The translations under genes were made by a program, and so were the position numbers. A DNA stretch of 64,000 bases from DASWJZ01 sp963814905 (lineage in GTDB: Bacteria > Pseudomonadota > Alphaproteobacteria > Rhizobiales > Afifellaceae), in assembly GCA_963814905.1 (NCBI GenBank), contig CAWFEM010000021.1, forward strand, positions 186,001 through 250,000. Reading direction: 5' to 3'. Positions 40,684 to 49,662 of this stretch are shown piece by piece (the stretch's first letter is position 1; every line of letters begins with the position of its first letter). The notes beneath the pieces were generated by a model, which saw nothing but the letters and a program-made list of their open reading frames with translations, was not told where the DNA came from and did not search any database.

Positions 40684-42437
40684 GCGGTTTGCAGTTCGCG
40701 CGCCGTCGCCACGCGGATCGCCGTCGGAATGGAGAGCGGAAAGAGAAGATCGACGAAGCGCTCCGCCGTGGGCTGCGGCTCGTGATTGGCAAGGCCCGGG
40801 CGCTCATTCGCCTCGATGAAGGCATAGTCCGGCTGCATCGGCGAACTCACGACGAAATCGATGCCGACGACGGGAATGTCGATCGCCCGGGCGGCGCGCA
40901 CCGCCGCATCGACAAGGCGCGGATGCACATGCTCCGTCACGTCGTGGATGGTGCCTCCGGTATGCAGATTGGCGGTCTTGCGCACGGCGACTTCCTGGCT
41001 TTCCGGCAACACGTCCTCAAACCCGAAGCCGGCCTCCGAAATGCAGCGTTTCGTCTCGTCGTCGAGAGGTATACGCGATTCCCCGCCCGTCGCGGCAGCC
41101 CGACGCCGGCTCTGCCGCTCAATCAGCTCCGCGATTGTGGCCTGTCCGTCGCCTACCACCCGCGCCGGCCGGCGGACAGCGGCGGCGACCAGCCGGTAAT
41201 CGATCACGATCAGCCGCAGATCGTGGCCCGACACGCATTCCTCCACGATGACGCGGTCGGAAACGGTGCGCGCCGCTTCGATCGCGTTTCTGACGCCGTC
41301 CATCTCGGTCAGGCCCACGGCAACGCCGCGCCCCTGCTCGCCGCGCGCCGGCTTCACGACCACCGAGCCGTGCGCGTCGACGAACTGGGCGAGCGTGCCC
41401 TCGTCCTCCGGCGCCGCCTCCGTCTGCGCCGGAACCTTGACGCCGGCGCGCTCCACGACGCGGCGGGTGACCGCCTTGTCGTCGCAGATCGACATGGCGA
41501 CGGCGCTGGTCAGCTCCGACAGGCTCTCGCGGCAGCGGATGGAGCGTCCGCCATAGCTCAGGCGGAAGAAGCCGGCGTCCGCATCCGTGACCTCCACGGA
41601 GATACCGCGGCGGCGCGCCTCATCGACGATGATGCGGGCGTAGGGGTTCAGTGCCTCCCCCTGCTCCGGACCGGTGAACAGCCGCTCGTTGATCGGGTTC
41701 TTGCGCTTCACGGCGAAGACTGGGATGCGGTTGAAGCCGAGCTTCTCGTAGAGCGCGATGGCGAACGCGTTGTCGTGCAGGACCGAGAGGTCCATGTAGG
41801 CGGCTCCGCGCGCCTTAAAGTGCTCGGCAAGCCGCCTCACCAGGGCTTCGCCTATCCCCGGCTGCACCGCCTGTGGATCGACGGCGAGACACCAGAGCGA
41901 CGAGCCGTGCTCCGGATCGCCGAAGGCGCGCTGGTGATCGACGCCGGTCACCGTCCCGATGACCTCGCCCGTCGCCTCGTCCTCGGCGACGAAATAGGTG
42001 ATCGAGCGGCTGTCGCGCTTGCGCCAGAAGAAGTCCGGCCTGACGGTCACCATCTGCCGCGCCGAGTAGATGCGGTTGACGGCCTGCGCGTCGTCCTCCG
42101 AGCCTAGCCGGCGAAGGAAAAAGCCCCTCGGCTTGCGGCGGCTCGCGCGATAGGTGGCGAGGTCGAGCCGATAGGTGTGCGAGGGGTCGAGGAAAAGCTC
42201 CTGCGGCGCGAGCGACAAAAGCACGTGCGGATCGCGGATATAGAAGGCGATATCGCGGCGGTCGGTCGCCTCCGCACGCAGCGCCTCCGCCAGCTCCTTC
42301 GAATCGGGAAAGGTCTGGCCGAAGAGCAGCCGCCCCCAGCCGCAATCGACGACCGCATGCGGCTCGGGCGCATGCCTGCCGTCCGCTTCGCTGTGCGGCA
42401 CGGTCGCGCCGCCGCGGTCTCCGCCGGAACTAGCCAT
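40680..42437 (-). CDS. ngg: N-acetylglutaminylglutamine synthetase (GNAT plus ATP-grasp)
   Basis: This bifunctional enzyme makes the dipeptide of the osmolyte NAGGN. The 585-residue protein joins an N-terminal GNAT acetyltransferase (about 100-260; SLWCLAVDPQAVQPGIGEALVRR and DLSVLHDNAFAIALYEKLGF, each a typical acetyl-CoA site or helix) to an ATP-grasp ligase (about 300-585; GSVVVKPARGEQGRGVAVGL, VIVEECVSGHDLRLIVID, GIDFVVSSPMQPDYAFIEANERPG shown in part). The ATG at 42437 begins MASSGGDRGG. Its stop overlaps the peptidase start, and it begins 10 bp after the amidotransferase gene. Confidence 0.92.
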   Translation of the reverse strand: MASSGGDRGGATVPHSEADGRHAPEPHAVVDCGWGRLLFGQTFPDSKELAEALRAEATDRRDIAFYIRDPHVLLSLAPQELFLDPSHTYRLDLATYRASRRKPRGFFLRRLGSEDDAQAVNRIYSARQMVTVRPDFFWRKRDSRSITYFVAEDEATGEVIGTVTGVDHQRAFGDPEHGSSLWCLAVDPQAVQPGIGEALVRRLAEHFKARGAAYMDLSVLHDNAFAIALYEKLGFNRIPVFAVKRKNPINERLFTGPEQGEALNPYARIIVDEARRRGISVEVTDADAGFFRLSYGGRSIRCRESLSELTSAVAMSICDDKAVTRRVVERAGVKVPAQTEAAPEDEGTLAQFVDAHGSVVVKPARGEQGRGVAVGLTEMDGVRNAIEAARTVSDRVIVEECVSGHDLRLIVIDYRLVAAAVRRPARVVGDGQATIAELIERQSRRRAAATGGESRIPLDDETKRCISEAGFGFEDVLPESQEVAVRKTANLHTGGTIHDVTEHVHPRLVDAAVRAARAIDIPVVGIDFVVSSPMQPDYAFIEANERPGLANHEPQPTAERFVDLLFPLSIPTAIRVATARELQTA

Positions 42438-42447
42438 TCGCTCGTCC

Positions 42448-44223
42448 TTAGATGCCGTGTGTCTGCAACCACATTTCCAAAAGCGCAACCTGCCAGAGCT
42501 CCGAGCCGCGAAGCGGCGTGATGTGCTCGCGCGGCGCCTGCAACAGACGATCAATATAGCTGGGCGCGAACAAGGCGCGCTCCCGTGCGCTTTTGGAGTG
42601 GAGCGCATCGCCGACGAGGTCGAGATACGGCCCATCGAGGTATTTCAACGCGGGAACGGGAAAGTAACCCTTTTTGCGATCGATGACCTCGCTCGGAATG
42701 ACCTTGCGCGCGGCCTCCTTAAGCACCCCCTTGCCGCCCTGCGAGAGTTTGTGTTCGGGCGGAATGCGGGCGGCGAGTTCCACAAGCTCGTGATCGAGGA
42801 ACGGGACCCGCGCCTCCAGCCCCCAGGCCATGGTCATGTTGTCGACGCGCTTCACCGGGTCTTCGACCAGCATCACGGTTGAATCGAGTCTCAGCGCGCG
42901 ATCGACCGCGGTGTCCGCGCCCGGCAGGCCGAAATGCTCCTCGACAAAGTCGCGGCTCACGTCCGCGTCCATGCGCCAGTCGGCGCCGAGATGCGCGTTG
43001 CGTTTCTCCAGGTCGCGATCGAAGAATACGCGTGAATAGTCCCCGACCGGATCGTTGGAATCCATCAGCGGCGGGTACCAGTGATAGCCGCCGAAGACCT
43101 CGTCGGCGCCCTGCCCCGACTGCACGACCTTGATGTGCTTCGACACCTCCTGGGAGAGAAGGTAGAAGCCGACATTGTCGTAGGAGACCATCGGCTCCGA
43201 CATTGCCGCGATCGTGCCGGGCAGCGCGTCGATGAGGCGCGCGGAAGGCACGAAGATCTTGTGATGGTCGGTCTCGAAGTGCTTGGCGATCAGGTCGGAG
43301 TAGACGAACTCGTCGCCGTGCTCGCCGTGTGCCGACTCGAAGCCGACGGAAAAGGTCATCAGCCCCGTCTGGCCGGCCTCCGCCAGGAGCCCGACGATCA
43401 CACTGGAATCGACGCCGCCGGAGAGCAGGACCCCGACCGGCACGTCGGCGACCATGCGCCGCGCCACCGCCGTCCTGAGCGCGGCGAGCGTGCGGTCGCG
43501 CCATTCCTCCGCCGAAGCTTCGAAATCCGTGGTCCTTCGCTGGAAGTCCGGCGCCCAGTAGACACGCTCCTTGGTGCGGCCATCGAGCTCGTAGACCCGG
43601 ATCGTCGCCGACGGGAACTTGGCGACGCCTTTCAAAAGCGTCTTCGGCGACGGCACCACCGAGTGGAAGGTCATATAGAAGTGCAGCGCCGCCGGATCGA
43701 TGTCCGTGTCGATATCGCCGGCCGCGATCAGCGCCGGCAGCGACGAGGCGAAGCGCAGCCTGCCCCCCTTCAACGAATAATAGAGCGGCTTGATCCCGAA
43801 GCGGTCGCGCGCCATCACCACGCGCCCGGTCTCCCGCTCGTGCAGCACAAAGGCGAACATGCCGTGGAAGCGGTCGACGCAGTTCATCCCCCAGGCGTGC
43901 CAGGCCTTGAGGATTACTTCCGTATCGCCGCTGGAGAAGAAGGCGTAGCCGAGACCTTCAAGCTCCGCGCGCAGTTCCGGGTAATTGTAGATGCATCCGT
44001 TGAACGCGACGGTGATGCCGAGCGCGGAATCGACCATCGGCTGCTCGGCGCGGTCGCTCAGGTCGATGATCTTCAGGCGCCGGTGCCCGAAGCCGACGCG
44101 TCCGCGCACCACGACGCCCGCCGCATCCGGCCCGCGCGGCGCCATCGTCTCCGTCATCCGCCCGATCGCCGCCGGGTCGGCCGCCCGGCCGTCGAAAGTC
44201 ACCTCACCGCATATGCCGCACAT
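42448..44223 (-). CDS. N-acetylglutaminylglutamine amidotransferase (asparagine-synthetase-B type)
   Basis: This enzyme amidates the C-terminus of N-acetylglutaminylglutamine. The 591-residue protein has the class II glutaminase with Cys2 as nucleophile (MCGICGEVTFDG), the RGPDAAG and GHRRLKIIDLS motifs, and FNGCIYNYPELR. The synthetase part has the ATP P-loop LLSGGVDSSVIVGLLAEAG and GQGADEVFGGYHWY. The start at 44223 is fixed by the need for an N-terminal Cys; the longer frame to 44247 is not coding. It is first in the NAGGN operon and divergent from a MarR gene. Confidence 0.93.
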   Translation of the reverse strand: MCGICGEVTFDGRAADPAAIGRMTETMAPRGPDAAGVVVRGRVGFGHRRLKIIDLSDRAEQPMVDSALGITVAFNGCIYNYPELRAELEGLGYAFFSSGDTEVILKAWHAWGMNCVDRFHGMFAFVLHERETGRVVMARDRFGIKPLYYSLKGGRLRFASSLPALIAAGDIDTDIDPAALHFYMTFHSVVPSPKTLLKGVAKFPSATIRVYELDGRTKERVYWAPDFQRRTTDFEASAEEWRDRTLAALRTAVARRMVADVPVGVLLSGGVDSSVIVGLLAEAGQTGLMTFSVGFESAHGEHGDEFVYSDLIAKHFETDHHKIFVPSARLIDALPGTIAAMSEPMVSYDNVGFYLLSQEVSKHIKVVQSGQGADEVFGGYHWYPPLMDSNDPVGDYSRVFFDRDLEKRNAHLGADWRMDADVSRDFVEEHFGLPGADTAVDRALRLDSTVMLVEDPVKRVDNMTMAWGLEARVPFLDHELVELAARIPPEHKLSQGGKGVLKEAARKVIPSEVIDRKKGYFPVPALKYLDGPYLDLVGDALHSKSARERALFAPSYIDRLLQAPREHITPLRGSELWQVALLEMWLQTHGI

Positions 44224-44392
44224 TCGCCGGAATTCCTTCGAACACATATATTCAGGGAACGAATGGTTTTACCCCGAATTGGTTTCACCGACACCCCGGG
44301 TCAAGGCTGCCGGCCAGGAGCGCCGCCTTTCGAAGACGCCGGTTCGGCCAAAATGGGACGCAAGAAAGACGCCAAAATGGACGCCACGGAAC

Positions 44393-44860
44393 ATGGCGGA
44401 AACACGCTTGAGCTGCCGCGCGGCGGCTCCGCGTCCGAACTCGCTGAAGGTGCTGAAGGCGATCCGCCGCATCGTCCACGCCATCGACGTCCGCTCCCGC
44501 GCGATCGAGCGCGCCGTCGGCCTCACCATTCCGCAGCTCATCGTGCTCCAGGGCATCCGCGAGCTCGGCGAGGTCACGACCAGCGCCCTCTCCAGCCACG
44601 CGGACCTTTCCTCCGCCACCGTCGTCGCCATCCTCGACAAGCTGGAGGAGAAAGGCCTCGTCGACCGCTACCGCTCCAAGGTGGATCGCCGCGTCGTTCA
44701 TGCGCGCCTGACGGCCGCGGGCGAAGGCCGGCTCGATCAGGCCCCGCCTCTCCTTCACGAGGGGTTCCTCCGCGCCTTCGAAGCCCTCCCGCTGCACGAG
44801 CGCGAGCGCATCACCGCCACGCTCGCCCGCCTCGCGACCATGATGGCGCCGGCGCCGTAG
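44393..44860 (+). CDS. MarR-family regulator divergent from the NAGGN operon
   Basis: The winged-helix regulator has LKAIRRIVHAIDVRSRAIERAVGLTIPQLIVLQ (shown in overlapping parts), SSALSSHADLSSATVVAILDKLEEKGLVDRYRS as recognition helix and wing, and VHARLTAAGEGRL. From the ATG at 44393 it has 155 residues, but the first 19 look unlike a protein start. A neighbouring frame (ATG at 44378) reads MDATEHGGNTLELPRGG, which looks better; a +1 base near 44445 would join it. Placement suggests control of NAGGN genes, perhaps by osmotic signal. The 3' end overlaps a GntR gene on the other strand by 50 bp. Confidence 0.85.
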   Translation: MAETRLSCRAAAPRPNSLKVLKAIRRIVHAIDVRSRAIERAVGLTIPQLIVLQGIRELGEVTTSALSSHADLSSATVVAILDKLEEKGLVDRYRSKVDRRVVHARLTAAGEGRLDQAPPLLHEGFLRAFEALPLHERERITATLARLATMMAPAP

Positions 44861-45710
44861 AATTCCCGGCTATCCTCGCTGTTTGGCGCCCGGCTTTGCC
44901 CGGCTTCGGTCGCGGCTGGCCGTTATCGAGCCGCAGGAAGCCGCCCGTATAAGTCGCCTCCGACTCCTGCATGTAGCGCCGCGCCGTCTCCATGTGCTCC
45001 AGCATGATCGCGCGCGCCGCGTCGGCGTCCTCCGCCATCAGGGCTCGCAAAAGCTCGATCTGGTAATGCAGCGCATGCTCGCGCAGCAGCGGGTTCGGCT
45101 GCTCGTAGATATGCTTGCAGACCGTCAGGTTGCGCAGAAGATTGTGCATGAAGCCGCAGATGAACCCGAGGATCGGGTTCGGAGAGAGCTCCGCCAGCAC
45201 CGAGTGGAAATCGAGCTCCGCGAGCCGCTGGCGATATTCCTCGCCGCGATCCTTGGGCGGCCGCTCGTAGAGCCGCATGGTGCGCTGCAGCGTCTCGAAA
45301 TCCTCCGGGCGAAGATGCCCGACCACGCTCGCAGCAAGCTCCGGCTCCAGCTTGATCCGGACCGCATAGATGTCGCCGATCGACGGCTGGCGGAAGAAGA
45401 AGTAGTTGCCGAGGAGCTCCATGGCGCGGCTGCCGGAAAGCTGCGCCACGAACGTGCCGCCGCCGGGTCCTGTGCGCGAGCGGATCAGCCCTTGCGTCTC
45501 CAGCGCCTTCAACAACTCCCTGACCGTGCTCTTCGAGGCATGGAAGAAGTCCATCAAGGCGCGCTCGTTAGGCAGACGGTCGCCGGGCTTCATCGCCTTC
45601 TCGACCATCAGGTCCTTGATCCGCTCGGCAATATCGTCGGTACGCTTCAGCCGGCGTTCCGGCCGCGGCTGGATGATGATCGCGCTCGGATCGCTGTCCG
45701 GCAGGCTCAT
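44811..45710 (-). CDS. GntR/FadR-family regulator, last gene of the dipeptide ABC operon
   Basis: The 299-residue regulator has the GntR wHTH: IAERIKDLMVEKAMKPGDRLPNERALMDFF (shown as family pattern), KSTVRELLKALETQGLI and GPGGGTFVA. The C-terminal helical domain is FCD-like: RIKLEPELAASVVGHL, LDFHSVLAELSPNPIL and HMETARRYMQ. The start overlaps the dppF stop (ATGA), so the regulator is made together with the transporter. A Pro/Lys-rich tail extends past the domain. The ligand is probably linked to the transported peptide or its breakdown product; this is inferred from place. Confidence 0.9.
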   Translation of the reverse strand: MSLPDSDPSAIIIQPRPERRLKRTDDIAERIKDLMVEKAMKPGDRLPNERALMDFFHASKSTVRELLKALETQGLIRSRTGPGGGTFVAQLSGSRAMELLGNYFFFRQPSIGDIYAVRIKLEPELAASVVGHLRPEDFETLQRTMRLYERPPKDRGEEYRQRLAELDFHSVLAELSPNPILGFICGFMHNLLRNLTVCKHIYEQPNPLLREHALHYQIELLRALMAEDADAARAIMLEHMETARRYMQESEATYTGGFLRLDNGQPRPKPGKAGRQTARIAGNSTAPAPSWSRGGRAWR

Positions 45711-46723
45711 CGCGCGGGCTCCGAAAGAATCGTCTCAGCGCCGGAATCGTGTCCTGCGCCGATCGGAAAAAAGCAAGCGGCATAATGTGTTGGCGCCGGA
45801 TGATCGACCTCGAGCGCAGGCAGCACGGAGCGGCATTTCTCCTGCGCATTGGGGCAGCGCGGCGCAAACGCGCAACCGGGCGGCGGATTGTAGGGATCGG
45901 GAAGCTCCGCAAGCTCCGCCTCGCCGCGCACCTGCCTGCGGCCCGGCACCGGCGCGGCGTTGAGAAGCAGCCGCGTATAGGGATGCCGCGGACGGGCGAA
46001 CATCTCGCGCACGTCGGCAAGCTCCACGATCCGCCCGAAATACATGACCGCGACGCGGTCGCTCACGCTCTCCACCACCGAGAGGTCGTGGCTGATGAAG
46101 ACGTAGGTGAGGTTCAGGCGTTTCTTGAGGTCGTCGAGCAGGTTCAACACCTGCGCCTGCACCGACACATCAAGCGCGGAGACCGGCTCGTCGAGCACGA
46201 TGATGTCGGGCTCCGCCGCGAGCGCGCGGGCGATCCCGATACGCTGCGCCTGGCCGCCGGAGAATTCGTGCGGGTAGCGGTCGAGGAAATCGGGGGCGAG
46301 TTTCACCGCCTCCATCAGCTCGCTGAGCCGCGCCTGCCGCCGCGCCTTGTCGAGGCCGAGCAGGTGGATCATCGGCGCCTCCAGGATGGTGCGGATGGTC
46401 TTGCGCGGATTGAGCGAGGAGACCGGATCCTGGAAGACATATTGGACGCGGCGCGCCAGCGCGCGCGAGCCGTGCGCGGCGGTGAGGTCGGTTCCGTCGA
46501 GCCGGATCGCGCCGTCCGACGGCCGGTCGAGCCCGACCAGCATGCGCGCCAGCGTCGACTTTCCGCAGCCGGACTCGCCGACGATCCCGAGCGTCTCGCC
46601 GCGACGCACCGTCAGGTCGACGCCCTGCACCGCGTGGACGGTCGCGAGCTTCTTGCCCAACAGCGTGCGCCCGCCGCCGAAGCGCCGTTCCACGTCATCG
46701 ATACTCAGAAGCGCTTCGCTCAT
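45707..46723 (-). CDS. Dipeptide/oligopeptide ABC transporter ATP-binding protein, DppF type
   Basis: The 338-residue ATPase of the peptide importer has Walker A GIVGESGCGKSTLARML, Q-loop VFQDPVSSLNPR, signature EFSGGQAQRIGIARAL, Walker B IIVLDEPVSALDV and the H-loop VFISHDLSVV. The C-terminal oligopeptide domain has HPYTRLLLNAAPVPG and the Cys cluster GCAFAPRCPNAQEKC. Its ATG overlaps the stop of the permease-ATPase fusion gene, and its stop overlaps the GntR start. Confidence 0.93.
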   Translation of the reverse strand: MSEALLSIDDVERRFGGGRTLLGKKLATVHAVQGVDLTVRRGETLGIVGESGCGKSTLARMLVGLDRPSDGAIRLDGTDLTAAHGSRALARRVQYVFQDPVSSLNPRKTIRTILEAPMIHLLGLDKARRQARLSELMEAVKLAPDFLDRYPHEFSGGQAQRIGIARALAAEPDIIVLDEPVSALDVSVQAQVLNLLDDLKKRLNLTYVFISHDLSVVESVSDRVAVMYFGRIVELADVREMFARPRHPYTRLLLNAAPVPGRRQVRGEAELAELPDPYNPPPGCAFAPRCPNAQEKCRSVLPALEVDHPAPTHYAACFFPIGAGHDSGAETILSEPAR

Positions 46724-48639
46724 GCGTCCTCCACCAGCGGATAGAGGCAGCGCGCGGAGCGGCCGGCCGAAAGCGCTGTGAGCGCGATGTCGCCCTGCCG
46801 GCAATCCGGCTGCACGCGCGGGCAGCGGTCGGCGAAGGCGCAGCCCGCCGGCAGACGGTTCAGCGCCGGCGGCAAGCCTTCGATGGCATCGAGCCGCCGG
46901 TCTGGATCGCCGAGCACCGGCACGCAGTCGATGAGCTTGCGCGTATAAGGATGCGCGGGCGCGGAAAGCACGTCGGTCGTCGATCCGATCTCCACGATGC
47001 GGCCGGCATACATCACCGCCACGCGGTCGCAGATTTCCGACACAACGCCGAAATCGTGCGTGATGAAGAGGACGGCGGCGTGCTTCTCACGCCGGAGATC
47101 GTCGAGGAGCCGCAGCACCTGCGCCTGCACCGTCACGTCGAGCGCCGTCGTCGGCTCGTCGGCGATCAGGATCTCCGGGTCGTTGGCGAGCGCCATGGCG
47201 ATGCAGGCGCGCTGGCGCATGCCGCCGGAAAGCTCGTGCGGATAGGCGTGCGCCCGCTCCGCGCTGTTCGGGATGCGTACGGAATCGAGCAGCGCGACCG
47301 CGCGCCGCCACGCATCGGCGTAGCGCATCGGGCGGTGTGCGCGCGCGGCCTCGGCGATCTGGTCGCCGATGGTGAAGAGCGGATGCAGGGTGGAGAGCGG
47401 GTCCTGGAAGACGGTGGCGATGCTGCCGCCGCGAAGATCGCGGAGCGCCGCGTCGGAAACTTCCAGGATGTCCTCCTTCGCGTGCACGACGCGCCCGCCG
47501 ACGATGGCCCCGGGCGGCGATGCGACGAGCCCGAGGAGCGACATCGCGGTCACCGATTTGCCCGAGCCGAACTCGCCGACGAGGCCAAGACATTCCTCCG
47601 CGCCGAGATCGAGACTGACGCCGCCGACCGCGCGATAGACCTGGTTGCCGACGCGAAACTCCGTCTTGAGGTCGATCACGTCGAGCGCCGTCTCTGAGCC
47701 CGCATCCGGCATGGGCGGAACGTCGCGGCGCTCAACGCGCGTGCGCGCTGAAGGGTGCGCCAGCGCGCCGGAGCGCAGCCGCGGATCGAGCAGATCGCGG
47801 ATGCCGTCGCCGAGCAGGTTGATGCTCATGACGAGCGCGAAGATCATCACCCCCGGGATTACCGAGACATGCGGTGCGTTGAAGAGGAGCTTGCGCCCCT
47901 CCCCCAGCATCGAGCCGAGATCGGCCTGCGGCGGCTGCGCGCCAAGCCCGAGGAAGGAAAGCCCCGCCGTCTCCAGGATCATCCAGCCGACGGTGGTGGA
48001 GAGCGTGATGACGATGGTGGGCATCACGTTGGGCAGGATCTCCGTCGTCACCAGCCGGATCGGCCCCTTGCCGGAGAGCCGCGCGGCGTCCACGAACTCG
48101 CGTCGCGAAAGCCCCAGCGTGATGCCGCGGATGTTGCGCGCGAAGAACGGGATGTTGACGATGGCGATCGCGTAGAGCGCGTTGATGAGCCCCGGCCCAA
48201 GCGCGGCGACGATGGCGAGCGCGAGGAGAATGTAGGGGAAGGCCATCAGCATATCGATGCCGCGCATCAGCAAGTGGTCGACGCGTCCGCCCGCATAGCC
48301 GGCGACGAGCCCGATCAGCGAGCCGAAGAAGGCGGCGATCAGCGACGCCGAAACACCGACGGCGATCGACACGCGCGTGCCCCAGATGAGACGCGAAAGG
48401 ACATCGCGGCCGAGATGGTCGGTGCCGAGCAGATGTCCCGGGCTGAGCGGCACCTGCAGCCGATCGGCCGGCGCGGTGATATCGGGCGGCGCGAGCGGCA
48501 GGACAGGCGCCATCAGCGCAATCGCGCCTATTAAGACCAAGAGCCCGAGACCGATCGCCGCCAACCGGTTGTTGAGCAGAAGCCGCCAGGAAGTCGGGCG
48601 CGCGCCGACGACGGATGGGGCCGCGGCGACGACGCTCAT
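46720..48639 (-). CDS. Fused dipeptide ABC permease (DppC) and ATPase (DppD)
   Basis: One 639-residue chain joins both subunits. The permease (about 1-300) has GHLLGTDHLGRDVLSRLIWG, then the EAA loop FVDAARLSGKGPIRLV, and about six TMs. A Pro/Arg linker (about 300-325) leads to the ATPase: Walker A GLVGEFGSGKSVTAMSLL, VFQDPLSTLHPLFT, signature ELSGGMRQRACIAMAL, Walker B ILIADEPTTALDV and HPYTRKLIDCVPV with a Cys cluster GCAFADRCPRVQPDC. The fusion has no break, and such DppC-DppD fusions occur in other rhizobia. The Walker A is GEFGSGKS with Phe for the usual Ser, which still fits the consensus. Overlaps on both sides (4 bp) couple it to dppB and dppF. Confidence 0.92.
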   Translation of the reverse strand: MSVVAAAPSVVGARPTSWRLLLNNRLAAIGLGLLVLIGAIALMAPVLPLAPPDITAPADRLQVPLSPGHLLGTDHLGRDVLSRLIWGTRVSIAVGVSASLIAAFFGSLIGLVAGYAGGRVDHLLMRGIDMLMAFPYILLALAIVAALGPGLINALYAIAIVNIPFFARNIRGITLGLSRREFVDAARLSGKGPIRLVTTEILPNVMPTIVITLSTTVGWMILETAGLSFLGLGAQPPQADLGSMLGEGRKLLFNAPHVSVIPGVMIFALVMSINLLGDGIRDLLDPRLRSGALAHPSARTRVERRDVPPMPDAGSETALDVIDLKTEFRVGNQVYRAVGGVSLDLGAEECLGLVGEFGSGKSVTAMSLLGLVASPPGAIVGGRVVHAKEDILEVSDAALRDLRGGSIATVFQDPLSTLHPLFTIGDQIAEAARAHRPMRYADAWRRAVALLDSVRIPNSAERAHAYPHELSGGMRQRACIAMALANDPEILIADEPTTALDVTVQAQVLRLLDDLRREKHAAVLFITHDFGVVSEICDRVAVMYAGRIVEIGSTTDVLSAPAHPYTRKLIDCVPVLGDPDRRLDAIEGLPPALNRLPAGCAFADRCPRVQPDCRQGDIALTALSAGRSARCLYPLVEDA

Positions 48640-49583
48640 GGCTTCAGCCTCGGATCGAGCATCGCCTGCACCACGTCGGCGGCGAGGTTGAAGAGCACGT
48701 AGCTCGCCGCGACGATGAGCACGCCACCCTGCACCAAGAGGAAGTCGCGCGTGGCGATGGCTTTGACCAGCATCTCCCCGATGCCCGGCCACTGGAACAC
48801 CGTCTCGATATAGACCGCGCCGCCGAGCACGAAGCCCGCCTGGATGCCGATCACCGGGATGACGGCGACGAGCGCCGCCTTGAAAGCGTGGCGATAGATC
48901 ACGCGCCGCTCCGTCAGCCCCTTGGCGCGCGCGGTGCGGATATAGTCCTGGCGCAGAACTTCCAGCATGCTGGTGCGCGTCAGTCGCGCGATGACGCCGG
49001 TTGCGACGGCAGCGAGCGTCGCGGCGGGCAGGATCAGGTGCTTCAGGATGTCGAGCGGCCCGCCGCCGCCATAGATCGCCACCATGCCGCTCGCCGGCAG
49101 CAGGCGAAGGTCGACGGCGAAGATCAGGATCAGGATCAGCCCGAGCCAGAAGGACGGGATGGAGATGCCGATCAGCACCAGGAAGGTGATGATCCTGTCC
49201 GCCCAGCCGAACTGGCGCACGGCCGAGACGATCCCGGCGAGAAGGCCGAAGATCGAGCAGAGGACGAGTGACGCGCCGGCAAGGATGAGCGTCGCGCTGA
49301 AGCGTTCCAGCACCTCGTCGAGCACCGGCCGGTTCAACGAGTAGGAGCGGCCGAAATCGCCGTGCAGAACGTTGCCGATCCAGATGAAATATTGCTCGAA
49401 GAGCGGCTTATCGAGCCCGAGCTGGCGGTTCAGCCGCTCGACGTTCTCAGGCGTCGCGAAGGAGCCGAGGATCGCCGTCGCGGGATCGCCCGGGATGAGC
49501 GCGATGATCAGGAACACGATCACCGACAACCCAAAGAGAACCGGTATCGCCGCGATCAGCCTGCGGCCGATATAGGCAAGCAT
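48636..49583 (-). CDS. Dipeptide ABC transporter permease, DppB type
   Basis: The 315-residue permease begins MLAYIGRRLIAAIPVLFGLS and has the family N-terminal segment VIVFLIIALIPGDPA. Later parts are WIGNVLHGDFGRSYSLNRPV, the EAA loop YIRTARAKGLTERRVIYRHA and ETVFQWPGIGEMLVKAI. Six TMs are visible. Its stop overlaps the start of the dppCD fusion (ATGA). It lies 79 bp after the binding-protein gene, the usual gap for a highly expressed binding protein. Confidence 0.93.
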   Translation of the reverse strand: MLAYIGRRLIAAIPVLFGLSVIVFLIIALIPGDPATAILGSFATPENVERLNRQLGLDKPLFEQYFIWIGNVLHGDFGRSYSLNRPVLDEVLERFSATLILAGASLVLCSIFGLLAGIVSAVRQFGWADRIITFLVLIGISIPSFWLGLILILIFAVDLRLLPASGMVAIYGGGGPLDILKHLILPAATLAAVATGVIARLTRTSMLEVLRQDYIRTARAKGLTERRVIYRHAFKAALVAVIPVIGIQAGFVLGGAVYIETVFQWPGIGEMLVKAIATRDFLLVQGGVLIVAASYVLFNLAADVVQAMLDPRLKP

Positions 49584-49662
49584 ACGATGCCCCTCCGGCT
49601 CCGAACCGTTGCGCGCTGGCGATAGGCGACGGCCGGAGCGTGCCCGGCCGCCGATCGCATCG

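Noticed and set aside
43081..44952. 623-residue plus-strand open frame
   Set aside because: Antisense of the amidotransferase gene followed by the wrong frame of MarR; only its short segment from 44378 may be a true MarR N-terminus.
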